Part shown: positions 47,430 to 58,636 of the stretch, in pieces
Layout of the letters: every line of letters begins with the position of its first letter
Position numbering within the stretch: position 1 is the stretch's first letter
Source of the DNA: Protea cynaroides
Lineage: Eukaryota > Streptophyta > Magnoliopsida > Proteales > Proteaceae
Direction of reading: 5' to 3'
Assembly (NCBI GenBank): GCA_028583415.1
Contig: CM053272.1
Span: 43,454,699-43,518,698 of the forward strand
Length of the DNA stretch: 64,000 nucleotides
Position numbers and translations under genes: made by a program
The notes under the pieces: model-generated
The model's input: only the letters and a program-made list of their open reading frames with translations
The model's database searches: none
What the model was told of the DNA's origin: nothing

Positions 47430-48357
47430 TTAACAATGAAGTCTTTATTTTTGAATTTTGTCTTTTGACTTTCACATTTGTAATAAGTCAAACAATTTAC
47501 ATATTTGCATTCAAATAATGCGCTGAAACTTCTGATATCAACTTACAAAGAAAGAAATAAATTTGGCTTTCAAATCTGAGCATGTCCATAAACTAATGTG
47601 AAACTTAATATAAAATTTAGAGTTAATTACATAATTAGATAATTGATTATAAAACATTCTATGTTAGAAACGGGATATGATTAAATATTAATTGCTGCTT
47701 CTGGACGAATTGTTGAAATCGTTTATTCTACCCCACCCCTCCAAGGAGAACTGTCCAGCAACCAGCCTTCAAGTGCACGGAATCCGGGAAGCGATTTCAA
47801 TCTCGTTTGGGATCGGTTCTGATTGAGCCTGTAGAAATGTTTATCAGCAGCAGCAACATCAAGAACTTGGCAGTCAGCGGGAATATCTGCTTATTCAATC
47901 ATCTTCTCTATTTCCATAGTGATTAATGATCTCCCCTCTCCTCTATCTTCCACGCTTCTTCCCCTGCAACCATCTCGCTTTTACAAATCTAAAACGCTAA
48001 CCACGGAGGGAACTTTTTACCCAAAAAAAAAAAAAACCATGGAGAGAAATCTCCAGGTTACAGCTGCTGAAATTCACTTCATGCTGATCAATGCATTGAC
48101 TGACTGCGGAACCTGAGACGAGTCAGGTGAAGTCCCACTAATACCTACCTACTCAGTCTTTTATTATTAAACCTTTTGCTTTTTGGTAAATGGCAAAAGG
48201 TTGCAGGTTTTATATGGATGGGTCAGTCTTCGCACAAATAGCTTCCCCCCTTCGACGGCTTTTAGTTTAAAGCAGAGACCATCTCTGCAACTTTAGTGCC
48301 GCTGCAAAATCCAACTGAAAGAAAGAAAGGGAGGAGTTTGGAAAAGAGAAACAGCAA
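47430..48357 (+). promoter_or_regulatory. duplicated 5' flank of RNL gene 1
   Basis: Blocks here recur upstream of RNL gene 2: GAATTTTGTCTT...CACATTTGTAATAA at about 47450 and 55690, CCAGCAACCAGC.TTCAAGTGCA at about 47757 and 55967, ATGGAGAGAA...CTGCTGAAATTCA at about 48039 and 58260, and the leader GCAGAGACCATCTCTGCAAC immediately upstream. They mark the extent of the tandem duplication and likely include the promoter. No TATA box is asserted. Confidence 0.55.
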
Positions 48358-51300
48358 ATGGCGGGGGAACTCATCTTGAGTTCGGCAGTCGGAGCCGTGG
48401 CCGGAGAGGTGTTGCGTGCGATATTAGAAACAAAGGATAAAGCTGTTAATTTCAAGGAAGACTTCGAACGGCTCCAAAATACTCTTGAACAAGTGGTTCC
48501 TGTTTTTGAAGAAGGGAGGATGTTGGATTTAGAGTTAAACGATCGGAAGCGGAAGGGGCTGGAGAAATTGATGGTGAAGTTACGGAAAGGAGAAGAGCTC
48601 GTCAAGAAGTGCTCCAAGGTGTCGAAAATCAACATCTTCCTGAAGATCCGTTACTCCAGTAAGATCATCAGTTTGGATGAAACTATTCTTAGGTTCTGTC
48701 AGCGGGAGTTGCAGGTCGAAATCTGGCGCGACAACAAACAGCTTCAGCGGGATGTCCAACAAGTGTTACGGACTTTGCAACAGGGACGGACTACGGTTGT
48801 GGGCTCCGTTGGTAACAAGGGTTCGTTTGTGGTTCCTGAACTCCCAGATCGTGTTGTTGGATTCGGTTCACCGCTCAGGGAATTGAAGTATGAATTGTTC
48901 AAAGAAAATGTGACGGTGGTTGGACTATGTGCTCCTGGAGGATGTGGAAAGTCGACATTAGTTGCCATGCTTTGCCAAGACGAACAAGTGAGGGGTATGA
49001 CATGAATCTCATAGCTGCTCTTTTTATTTTATTTTATTATTATTTTTTTTACTTCTCATTGACTTTCTAGGGCTAACTTTCAATTGGATCTAGAAGGCTT
49101 TTTTTTTTTTTTTTTCATTAAAATGAAATGGGTGGAACGCCATCTGACAGAGGAAGAACAGCATTTCCTACTAACCTGGCTCAAACTCTGTTATTTGTCG
49201 TTGTGAAGAACCACTGAAACTATTCCTGCAAGGCTGCAACACATTGTCACCCAGATGAAGTTAATTCAGACCGGCATAGTTAGCAGCTAGTGCTCTCTGA
49301 GAGCCTCATACTTAGAAGAAAGGAAACCCCTGCATTAGCCTTTAGAATTAAAAATTTATCCAGAGAATCCCATCTCGATTTCCCATCTTTTAATTGCCAA
49401 TCCTATCCAAATTTTGTCATTTCAAAGTGAACTGTGAAAGAACAAACTGAATTGTGCAAGCCCATCTTCACCCAAAGTCCTCTCCCCACGACTTCTCGAA
49501 GACCCTTTCCAAGAGAACAGTTTTATACATATTTTTCTTAACAGGACTAACTCTTTTTTTTTTTTTTTGGTAACATTTTCCTCCAGTTCTTTTAATAGAA
49601 CTATCAAAAGTCTAACCATTTCAACTTTCTTATAAACTTTTGGTACAGGCGAATTCAAGGATAAAATATTATATTTAACTGTTTCAAGGACGCCCACTTT
49701 AAAGATCCTACAGAGACTACTTGAAGAGATTGGTGGTGGGGTGCAGGAGTCCAACCTGAGTGAAGAAGCTGCAACTAAGCAATTTCAATACCTTCTGAAG
49801 CAGAGAAAATCAGAACCACTATTGTTGGTTCTAGATGATGTTTGGGACGATTCAATTATTGAGAAGTTGTTCTACAGAACAGAAGGATATAAGATGCTGG
49901 TGACATCAAGAGAAGCATTCACAAGATATAATTTTAATTATCATTCCTTATATCTTTTGAAAAAACTCAGTCACCAAGAATCCATCACTCTTTTTCGTCA
50001 TACAGCACTGTCTCATGATGGAAATGTGGACTATGAGCCAGATGAGGATCTTCTAGATGAGGTGCTTTGTCTATTTTACTCATCTGATATTATGCATCCT
50101 TGTTTAGATTAATACGGCCATACACACATAATAAATAAAACTAAATTGTATAAAGCCACAAAAAGACCAGATTCAAAATACACTTGGCCTTCTGATATGT
50201 TGTAGAGAAAACAAGGTAAGAGAATTTTCTCACATAAAAAGTAACTGACACAAGGCAATCTATTGTAGAAGATTACGATTAAGGGAAAAGAGAGAAAAGA
50301 ACAATTTACTATGAACAGTTGGATGCTTTGATGGTGAAATCCTTAGGACAAAAACCATTCTCTTAATCATAAAGAAAATGATTCCTTAAAAACTGAAAAA
50401 GTCTGATTACATGCATATTTTTAGGTGTAGGTTGATTGGTCCACAGGTTGTCTTTTGAAAGACAAAAGGCAGCAAGGTCATCCATTTTCACATTTATTAG
50501 TCAAACACCCAAGAATCAAAAGAGTTTCAGGTTAAACAAGGATACATCGTTCAACCTTTTATAAAGTAAGCATGAATCTAAAATTTGTGCAACCATGTTA
50601 AGTCTTTGCTACAATGAGTTTGGGATATTTGGGTTATGATCAATAGACATCAATGAGTTTGAATCTATGTTTACCATTGGTACCAAATAGGGAGAATAGA
50701 TAAGTTAAAACAAGGTACAAAGAGATCTAATTCAACATTGTCCTATAAGTTTCGGTGTTACTACCTCATACTGATTACGTAAAAAAATGAGCATTTTAAT
50801 TTGTTTAGCTGATTTCTTATGCTTTCATTCTTCTAGTCCCTCCTGAACTTTGACTAATTCTACTTAATGGTGTTAAACTACAGATAGTAAGAAGCTGTGA
50901 TGGTTTCCCACTTGCTATCACGGTGATTGCCAAATCACTGTCCCTACAACCTGCAGTGATGTGGAAAAAAATGGCTAGGAAACTGTCGAACGGTTCCTCC
51001 ATTTTTGATTTTGATGAGAAATTGTGGAAATGTCTTGCAGCAAGCTTGGATTCCTTGGATGATACAATTCTAGAGTGTTTTATTGTTTTGGGTTCCTTTC
51101 CTGAAGATAAATGGTTCTCTGCCTCTGCTCTGATTGATATTTGGTGTGAGCTTTATGAACTAGAATATGAAGATGATGCCTATGTCAATCTTTTCGAACT
51201 TGCCTCTCGAAATCTTGTTAATTTGGTTGGAAGCAGGTATTTATGTTTTTCTTTTTTTAATCTTTATGATCAGCAACTAAATTCCATTGCATGTATTTGT

Positions 51301-53387
51301 TGCTCATTAAGCTGATTTTTTACTTTCCCATAGCTAAGTTGATTACCAAGATGATTTTTGTTTCCAATTTACTGTTGATATTCTTATCTTATTTCCCATA
51401 GCAAATTTTGTAACTGTAGACTAAGTAATTGACAAATTGATAAAACAGATAACTTCCATCTTAGCATGATCCTGGTTTAGCTGAGGTCAGATCCAACCTT
51501 ATGTTCTATTGATTGCTAGATTGACACAGTGAACTGCTGCAATGAGACAACAAACTCTTATATCCCCCTTCAAAAGTGTCACTGAATTGTATACCTATAT
51601 GGGCAATTTGACGTTCTTGCTTCATTTGTTTTGATGTAAATTTTAAGTGTAACATTTTATATGTTAAAAAAAAAATCAATGTTTGCTTCCAGTAGGTAAA
51701 AGAAAGACGAAGTTCCTTTTCCATCCGTCTTAGAGATCACTATATTTTACCTCTTGGAAATAAACATTGAAACATTTTTTACATATAAAATGTTGGAAAT
51801 AGTTTTTACTTAAGTTTCAAAGCGGTAAAAATGATATTTTACAATCTCAGAGTTAATATTGTCATTGAAAACAGTAGTTACGATTCGTCTCATCACTTAA
51901 TGGTGGACTAACAAGGGGTGTTGATACTTATTTTCAAAAGTAGGGGAGGTGGTTGACATTATGGGCCAAGATGGTGGGTGATTGATTTAAGGGAATACCT
52001 TTAGGGGGGGGGGGTAAATTTTCCCTAAAATGTTACATGCCGTAAAATTTTACGTCAAAACAAACGGAGCCTTTGCAACTAATTAAATCTCATTTCCAAT
52101 ATATGATCTGAACCCCATAAATGAATAGTTGTATTTCATTGGTGGTTCTCTAAATGTTTCACTATTATATTCTTTAAATAATGGATTGGCCAGTGTTTAC
52201 AAGAGCTATCTACTTGTGGATGACATGTATCTATAAGGAGAATGTATTTTCATCAGGAAATTTGCAAAGGAGATTGATGGTAGCTACAATGAGCTATTTG
52301 TTACCCAGCATGATCTGCTCAGAGACATGGCTATCTACAAGAACCATAAGCAGGGTAAAAGATTTATCATGGACAAAAGAGAACAAGGCCTTCCCGGGAG
52401 CTGGAGAAAACAAGAGAACCTCTATCTCAATGCCCGACTTGTTTCTCTCCACACAGGTTTCCTCACATTCATCCTAGCAAGCTAAACTGTTGTGTTGGTT
52501 CTTGAGTTTAGATTTTTCTTTCTCTCTGAATCTTAAGTAATAGGCTGCATCTTGAAGGTGAAATGTGTTCAAAAAGCTGGTATGACTTGCAACTTCCTGA
52601 AGCTGAGGTTCTGATTCTGAATTTCTCTGCAAGTAGCTACACCTTACCCCCACTTGTGGAAACAAGGAAGCTAAAGGTTCTGATCGTTGCAAACCATGGA
52701 CGAACCCATGCCAAGCTAAGCAATTCGCAAACAGTTGGTGAATTGGCTAATCTGAAGAGGATCAGGTTAGAGAAAGTCTCAATTCCTTCCCTTCATGAAT
52801 TCACAATGCCATTAATGAACTTAAAGAAGATATCCTTAGTTACGTGTGAGGTTGGCCAAGCTTTGATGCAATGCACCATCAATGTCTCCTACATATTACC
52901 TAATCTTGTTGAGGTCAACATCGATTACTGCGATGATCTAGTGGAATTGCCTCCTTGGATCTGTGATATCATCTCTTTACAGAAACTCAGCATTACTAAC
53001 TGTCATAACTTTGCTGCTCTACCTGAGAGAATTGGATGTCTGACTGATTTAGATTTGTTAAGGCTGCATGCATGTACTGGATTATCTAAGTTACCAGACT
53101 CACTACAAAAACTCCAGAAGCTGAGGTTCCTTGATATATCTGATTGTTCCAACATAGAAATGCTGCCCGACGGGATCTGTAATCTATGCTGTTTGAAAAA
53201 GCTTGACATGAGAGGATGCATAGAATTGAAGGAATTGCCCCCTTCAGCCATGAATCTTGTTCATTTAAAAGAAGTGATCTGTGATGATGAGGATACAGCT
53301 AGTCTTTGGGTTCCTCTATCATCTAATATAAAAATAACTGTACTTGAAAAGGACAACAACTTGGATTGGCTAGGGATTGATATTTGA
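48358..53387 (+). CDS. NRG1: NRG1-type RPW8-NLR helper immune receptor, copy 1
   Basis: Predicted helper NLR: RNLs of the NRG1 type act with EDS1-SAG101 downstream of TIR-NLR sensors and form membrane cation channels. Exons 48358-48994, 49649-50061, 50884-51236, 52257-52456, 52558-53387; all introns GT-AG, one frame, 810 aa (Arabidopsis At5g66900 has 809). Residues 1-150 form the RPW8-like coiled-coil domain with a hydrophobic start and Glu17. The P-loop is GGCGKST (194-200), the RNBS-A-like block FKDKILYLTVSRTP follows, kinase-2 is LLVLDDVW (271-278), GFPLA 357-361, and VTQHDLLRDMA (483-493) carries QHD in place of MHD, as RNLs do. Leucine-rich repeats fill about 540-800 (NLKRIRLEKVSI, SLQKLSITNC, LRFLDISDC). 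Intron 3 holds a MITE missing from copy 2. No disabling change is seen. NRG1 is preferred over ADR1 by N-terminal and P-loop neighbourhood similarity. Confidence 0.93.
51621..52071. mobile_element. MITE in intron 3 of RNL copy 1
   Basis: About 450 bp are present here and missing at the matching place in RNL copy 2 (about 61927-61935), where the flanks ...GATGTTC and TACAACTAATTAAATC are joined. The ends are inverted: TTCATTTGTTTTGATGTAAA on the left and GGCTCCGTTTGTTTTGACGT for the right end read on the minus strand. The exact duplication could not be fixed. It is non-coding. Confidence 0.75.
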
Positions 53388-53683
53388 CACCCAACTTGGA
53401 TTGAATCCTGGAGGGGATGGACAACAAATAGTCAAAAGGAGAACTTTCAATTATTAAGAGGGATGAATATGAACTTGTATCATTGTTGTTCTAGAGTCTT
53501 TTTTTTTTGGTAAATGTTGTTCTGGATAATTCAGCTCTACTTTTTTGTTCGTTGCAGTCTGTTCTCTAAAATAAGTTGTTTCCCATATTGCATAATTTAT
53601 ATGAGACAACCAACCAGTTTGTTCAATTTGGCAAATTCAAATGTATAGTGATATCGTCTAGTTGTGAAAGGTTTGGTTGAAGT

Positions 53684-54362
53684 TATTGGGAATAGTCCTA
53701 CATTTCTAATGAGATTGGAATCATGTAATCTTATATATGGAGAGTCCCTCCACTTACTAGTTCGAACTTTTGAGTTGGAAACTTGACATGGTATCAGAGC
53801 TCCAGGTTCTCTCTCATAATAACCCTAAAAAAAGAGGTCAAGTCACCGAAAGAGGGACGCAAGATGCACAAAAGAGGGACTATGGTCACCCAAAAAGGGA
53901 CGATCACCCAAAAGAGGAACTATATGTCACCCAAAGAGGGATCAGTCATCCAAAGAGGGATGAACACTCAAAAGAGAGACTATATGTCACCCAAAGAGGG
54001 ATCAGTCACCCAAAGAGGGACGATCACCCAAAAGAAGGACTATATGTCACCCAAAGAGGGACTATATGTCACCCAAAGAGGGATCAGTCACCCAAAGAGG
54101 GACGATCACCCAAAAGAGGGACTATATGTCACCCAAAGAGGGGATATGTCACCCAAAAGGGGACCATCACCCAGGGATCGTATGAAAAGTGTCATGTATT
54201 GCCACATATACTACCACATATACACCACCTAACGGTGGGGTTACATGTGAGGGGGAGTATTGAGAATAGTCCCACATTGCTAATGAGATTGAAATCCTGT
54301 GGTCTTATATATGGAGAGTCCCTCCATTTACTAGTTCGAACTTTTGAGTTGGAAACTTGACA
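53684..54362 (+). mobile_element. TRIM retrotransposon with minisatellite interior, 679 bp
   Basis: Two 105-bp LTRs (53684-53788 and 54258-54362) start TATTGRGAATAGTCC and end GGAAACTTGACA. TGGTATCAGAGC (53789-53800), a Met-tRNA primer-binding site, follows the first; GTGAGGGGGAG (54247-54257), a polypurine tract, precedes the second. The duplication is GAAGT (53679-53683 and 54363-54367). The downstream flank of RNL copy 2 (about 63540-63555) lacks the element. There is no gag or pol. The interior is a tandem repeat, listed separately. Confidence 0.9.
53870..54180 (+). repeat. minisatellite in the TRIM interior
   Basis: Units of 18-23 bp, CACCCAAAGAGGGATCAGT, CACCCAAAGAGGGACGAT and CACCCAAAAGAGGGACTATATGT, alternate about fifteen times. 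Two frames stay open over the array (coding Lys/Arg/His-rich repeats), a by-product of the repeat lacking stops, not evidence of a gene. Confidence 0.85.
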
Positions 54363-54407
54363 GAAGTTAAGTTCAGAGAGTATTAATCTATACACTTGTG
54401 TATCTTG

Positions 54408-54795
54408 TGTAAGAAAACTACAATCCATATGTATGTCTATGTGGAATAAGATTTGACATACCCGTAGTGTAGGGAGCTGTTCTAGCCGGTGTCCGTCCAA
54501 CCAATGTTGTCTTCTGATATACTCTGATATACCCTGCTCCACAAAACAAAAGAGAAGAGAGAGGGGAAGGATTTTTATGCACTGACTGTATTCCCAGACA
54601 GAGAACGTGATGGAGTTCTCAAATTTCTATCAGTATGCACAGGACCTTTCCCATTAGTATTTATAGACCAACCGTCTCCTTCCATCAATGATGGACGGTG
54701 ATCTAAGTGCCACATGTCTCTCAGATCCGACGCTCATAACTCTCCTAATAAGAAATACCTAAAATGGATAGTGGCATGTGGGCCACTTACTCACA
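54408..54795 (+). mobile_element. solo LTR downstream of RNL copy 1, 388 bp
   Basis: The element starts TGTAAGAAAAC and ends CTTACTCACA, with TCTTG duplicated at 54403-54407 and 54796-54800. The matching site after RNL copy 2 (about 63581-63590, TATCTTGATGTTGTATAAG) has a single TCTTG and no insertion, which confirms both ends. It is non-coding, probably from a copia-type element judging by size. Confidence 0.87.
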
Positions 54796-54800
54796 TCTTG

Positions 54801-55140
54801 TTGTTGTATAAGTTTCTTAAGGATCACCTATACCACAATTCCTAACTGCTACAACTCACTCTATTGACTTGTAACATGCAATAGCATACAAAGGGATAAA
54901 TTGACCTGGCCCCAAAAGTTCATGTAAAGAACTTAGAAAAAACATCATATGCCAGTCCAGTACATGTCCATGAAAGTAATGGTGAAAGAAAATATTGGCA
55001 GTTGAAAATCGGATTCTTCTCTCGTGGTAGTCCAGTCCATGTCCATGTCTATGTCCATGATCCTGATCTTTAAGGCCATAGTTGTCCTCTTGCCATGTTG
55101 GAAAATGACTCATTTTAAATTTCAAAATTGACATATGACT
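54801..55140. repeat. 3' flank of the RNL duplication, unit 1
   Basis: This stretch, with AAGGATCACCTATA, AACTTAGAAAAAAC, CCAGTCCATGTCCATG and TGCCATGTTGGAAAATGACTC, recurs at about 63590-63930 after RNL copy 2. It is non-coding and defines the right part of the duplicated unit. CCATGTCCATGTCTATGTCCATG at about 55035-55060 is a 6-bp microsatellite. Confidence 0.75.
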
Positions 55141-56839
55141 TAAAAAGGCTCTCTTTGATACGATTTCAATTTTAATTCAGAAAGTTATTTCAATTTTTAG
55201 GTTATATGATTTTTGAATCTTATTGTCAGAAAAATTGAAATCCATATAAATATAAGTTTTGAAATAACTGGAGAAATATTTCAATATTTTCTTTTTCAGA
55301 AATCAATAAAATTTAGAATATGTGGACTTTACAGTCGAATAAGAGGGCGTAGGGGTGTCAACGGATAAGTTTTGGTCCGGTTCAAATCAGCGTTGGATTT
55401 TATAAGACTTGACCGAAACATGTCCATTAAGAAGTACAAAATGAGTGGACTACATTGTGCACATTAATTAACGGGTAAGCCTGGCGTCAATTTGTTATAA
55501 GGTGAATTGTAGAAAACTCGAATGAAAGATCAAACAAAGAATAAAAGGAAATCAATATTCAACAAACATGTATGTTTCAGTTAATCATTTCTTTATTATT
55601 TCCATTGTATTTTAAGATTCGTGTGTATAGATTATCATGGGTTTGACTAATACCCTACACTTGAAAAAGTCAAACAAGTGAAGTTTTTAATTTTGAATTT
55701 TGTCTTGGTTTTCACATTTGTAATAAATTAAATAATTTAATATTTGCGTCTGACTTACACCTAACTTTTGATATCAATTTACGGTTCATCCCTTTCCCAT
55801 CCCTTTTTTTTCCCTTTCTTGCAACCGAAGGAACCCGGATGAAAACTTTGGTTGTTGGAATCAGATTCTACTTCTACCATGGCAATCAAGTCCAGTATCC
55901 ATCATGATCCTGTTATTAATGAATTGAGCTACGACCTTGATAATAATATGTGAACATCTTAAATTGTCCAGCAACCAGCATTCAAGTGCATGGAATCAGG
56001 CAAGCGATCTCGATCTCGATCTGGTCTGGGATTTGTTCTGTTTTCCTTGAACATTGTCTTACCTACTAGGATTGTGCGAACCATGTCAACACGGTTGATG
56101 TACGGACCGGTCGGTCTGATCCCTAAAACACTGCCTGCAATAGTTGTAGTTGTAGGGTTAATTGTTGCTGTCAAGATTATTGTGATGGACTGATCTGAAT
56201 TAACTCAGCCATACAGGGGTGTCAATCGATTATTGTCAATTGGTTTTAGTTGGGCCTAATCAGTCCTCAACACTTTTAAGATTCAGGAACGATTACGATC
56301 ACATCATTTAATTAATTAGTCTGCATAGGCTGGTCATTGACCTACTTATAATTAGTCAATCGGTTGCCAGTCTATAATTGGGCTTATATCAAAAAAACTA
56401 TAAGCAATGTAATCGGCAATGATTAAACCGTTGATTTTCTTCAGTTTTTTTTTTTTTTTTTTGGTAATCAAACTATTGATTTTCAATCGGTGAATAACTA
56501 ATACAACCAATGACTCTTATTTATAGATTCTCATCGTTTCTTACATTTACTTGCTAATCAATGTAAAACTAAAAAGCTATAAAGACGATAAATGAGTTCT
56601 TGGAGTGTGAAAAACTTAATCCCACATTGGTTGGAAAAAGAAAAGGTTAGAGTCTATGAGAAGTGCACTCGTACGTCTTTCGAGGCTTTCCTCCCTTGTA
56701 AATATTCTCGGGTAAGAAAGCAAAATCTCATTTTTTTTTGTTTCTGAACACAGAGTTAAATTAAATCCATTAGAAGACTATAACATGAGACGTTACTTCT
56801 AGTAGAACCTCTACAACCAATTCGCCCCACATCAATTAT
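55141..56839. other. inter-RNL spacer with decayed elements
   Basis: It contains part of the duplicated 5' flank (about 55670-56050, matching 47440-47830). At 55350 and 56213 begin segments with AGGGGTGTCAA, the usual start of plant hAT-type MITEs; the second is rich in TCAATCGGTTG-like inverted text to about 56560. A T-run lies at 56446-56462. No gene was recognised. Confidence 0.4.
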
Positions 56840-57477
56840 AAAAATATTAAAAAAAAATTCCACCAGAGGTATCTAACTTTTTGAGAAATTATACTAGAGA
56901 TATTTTATGTTTCAAAAATCATACCAGAGATACCTGACGTTCTGAAAAATTATACCAGAGATACCTGACGTTTTAAAAATATTACACTTGGGGTACTTTC
57001 TATATTTATACTTTCAAATTTATCCATTTTTAGCATAACTTTCTTGGTCCATTTTGGTTCACTCTCTCATTATCCTGTTACCGTAACAACTCACCACTCA
57101 GATTCCCATGTACCCATCGCTGTCTCAATTCCCCACCCTCTCTCTTGCCCTTGTCCTCTCCTGTGACCATTCCTCACCGGTGGTTGTTCATCACCAAATC
57201 ACAAATCTCGACTATGATATACACTTCAAGTGAAAACTCTGCATCCCAACTTATTATTTTTTCGACAGGTGTATCAAGGATCAGATACTAAATAAGGGTA
57301 GTTCAATAAGAAACGATCAGTTCTCGAAAATTTGAGGTAAATCTAATGGTTAACTTAGATGATGCTAACTTTAAATAGGATTAATATTGAAAATATGAGA
57401 AGAAGTACCTCTAGTATGATTTTTGAAACATAAGATATCTTGGTATGATTTGTCAATTCGTAATGTAAATTACCCAT
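56840..57477. mobile_element. probable MULE-type MITE between the RNL genes
   Basis: The two ends are inverted copies of each other around ATACTAGAGATATTTTATGT on the left and CCAAGATATCTTATGTTTC on the right (minus strand), and both contain ATACCAGAGATACC-type text, which is also tandemly repeated at 56870-56985. Flanks ATCAATTAT (56831-56839) and ATCAATTAA (57478-57486) match at 8 of 9 positions. It is non-coding. The exact ends are uncertain by a few bases. Confidence 0.55.
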
Positions 57478-57486
57478 ATCAATTAA

Positions 57487-58636
57487 ATTACTTCCCAAGA
57501 GTGTTGGCCCGTACTTGATAATCATCTTGTTCCCAATCCCCTGATCTCCGTTGGAAGTAACTTCTGTAATCCCATGATTTTTGAGATTAAGATAATGTTT
57601 GATAATCATAAATTTCGGTGATCCCATCTTATTCCCATTTTCTTCTTCTTCTTCTTCTTCCACAATCGCCAATTTGATATTTTACAGGAGGTTCCGATCT
57701 CTGCCACCATTTTCGTCGGCTACAAACTCCCCTGATCCATCTTGTTCGCAATCCCTATTGCTTTTCACTCGCCATTTTTTACTACAATAAGAAACCCAAA
57801 GACCCTATGTTGGTCCCAGGAACACGAAGATAATGGTGGAACCCAGCTCTTCACTGTGGAATCCCTGATTTGAATCTGGGTGATGACGAAGAGCCCTTCA
57901 ACAACCATGACGCTGCCCTAAAAGAGATCCAACCAAACAAAAGCCAATCAAGCGGAGCGTTTTTATCAAGAGTGATGGGAGCTCAATTTGGGATCCAAAA
58001 TCCTAATATTTTTTGCTTTTGAGAGCTATCCAATCCATTGGAACATGAGATTGGATTAATTTTACCGAACAATATGAAGCTCCCAAAATCTTAATCTTTT
58101 TAATTTTGAGAACGATGTAATCCCTTGGAGTATGGGATTACACCAATTTTACCAAACAAATTCCACTCCCATTTACTGTCAGGAAATAAAAATCAATTAG
58201 CTAGATCAGAGATTTGGAAGAATCATCAAACGGGCCTTCACAAATCGATAGCGCTAACCATGGAGAGAACTCGTCTCCAGTTGTGCCGTCCCCAGCCGTG
58301 ATGGAAGAGCTGCTGAAATTCAGTTCCCGCAGATCAATGCATTGACTGAGTGCAGAACCTGAGACTGAGTCAAGTCCCAGTGATACCTTCTCCAGATCCA
58401 CACCCGTTCGGAGTTTTCGGAATAGTGAGTCAATGAAGTTAGTATTTTTTATTACACCTCTTGTCTTTTTGGTAAATGGCAAAAGGGTTGCAGGTTTCTT
58501 TCAGTCTACGTACAAATAGTGCTTCCCTCCCTCCAACGGTTTGCTTATAGTTTAAGCAGAGACCATCTCTGCAACTATCTTTCCGCTGCAAAATCCAACT
58601 GAAAGAAAGGGAGGAGTCTGAAAAGAGAAACAGCAA
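57487..58636 (+). promoter_or_regulatory. spacer and 5' flank of RNL gene 2
   Basis: The first part (57530-58190) has paired AATCCCATGATTTTTGAG-like and TTGGTAAAATTGGTGTAATCCC-like inverted text, suggesting another decayed MITE, plus a (CTT)n run at 57640-57660. From about 58255 the sequence parallels the flank of RNL gene 1 and includes the shared leader GCAGAGACCATCTCTGCAAC. It likely holds the promoter. Confidence 0.45.

Noticed and set aside
49422..49754. Minus-strand frame opposite the intron 1/exon 2 border of RNL copy 1.
   Set aside because: It overlaps a well-supported exon on the other strand, has low-complexity Lys runs and no domain; its counterpart in copy 2 is not conserved.
53870..54180. 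Regularly repeated 18-23-bp units that look like a CRISPR array.
   Set aside because: Units are contiguous with no unique spacers, lie between LTRs in a plant genome, and vary by point changes.
53770..54360. Open frames of 196 and 149 codons in two frames coding Lys/Arg/His-rich repeats.
   Set aside because: They lie in a TRIM interior made of a stop-free minisatellite and run into an LTR. Frames are open in parallel, which shows repeat composition rather than coding.
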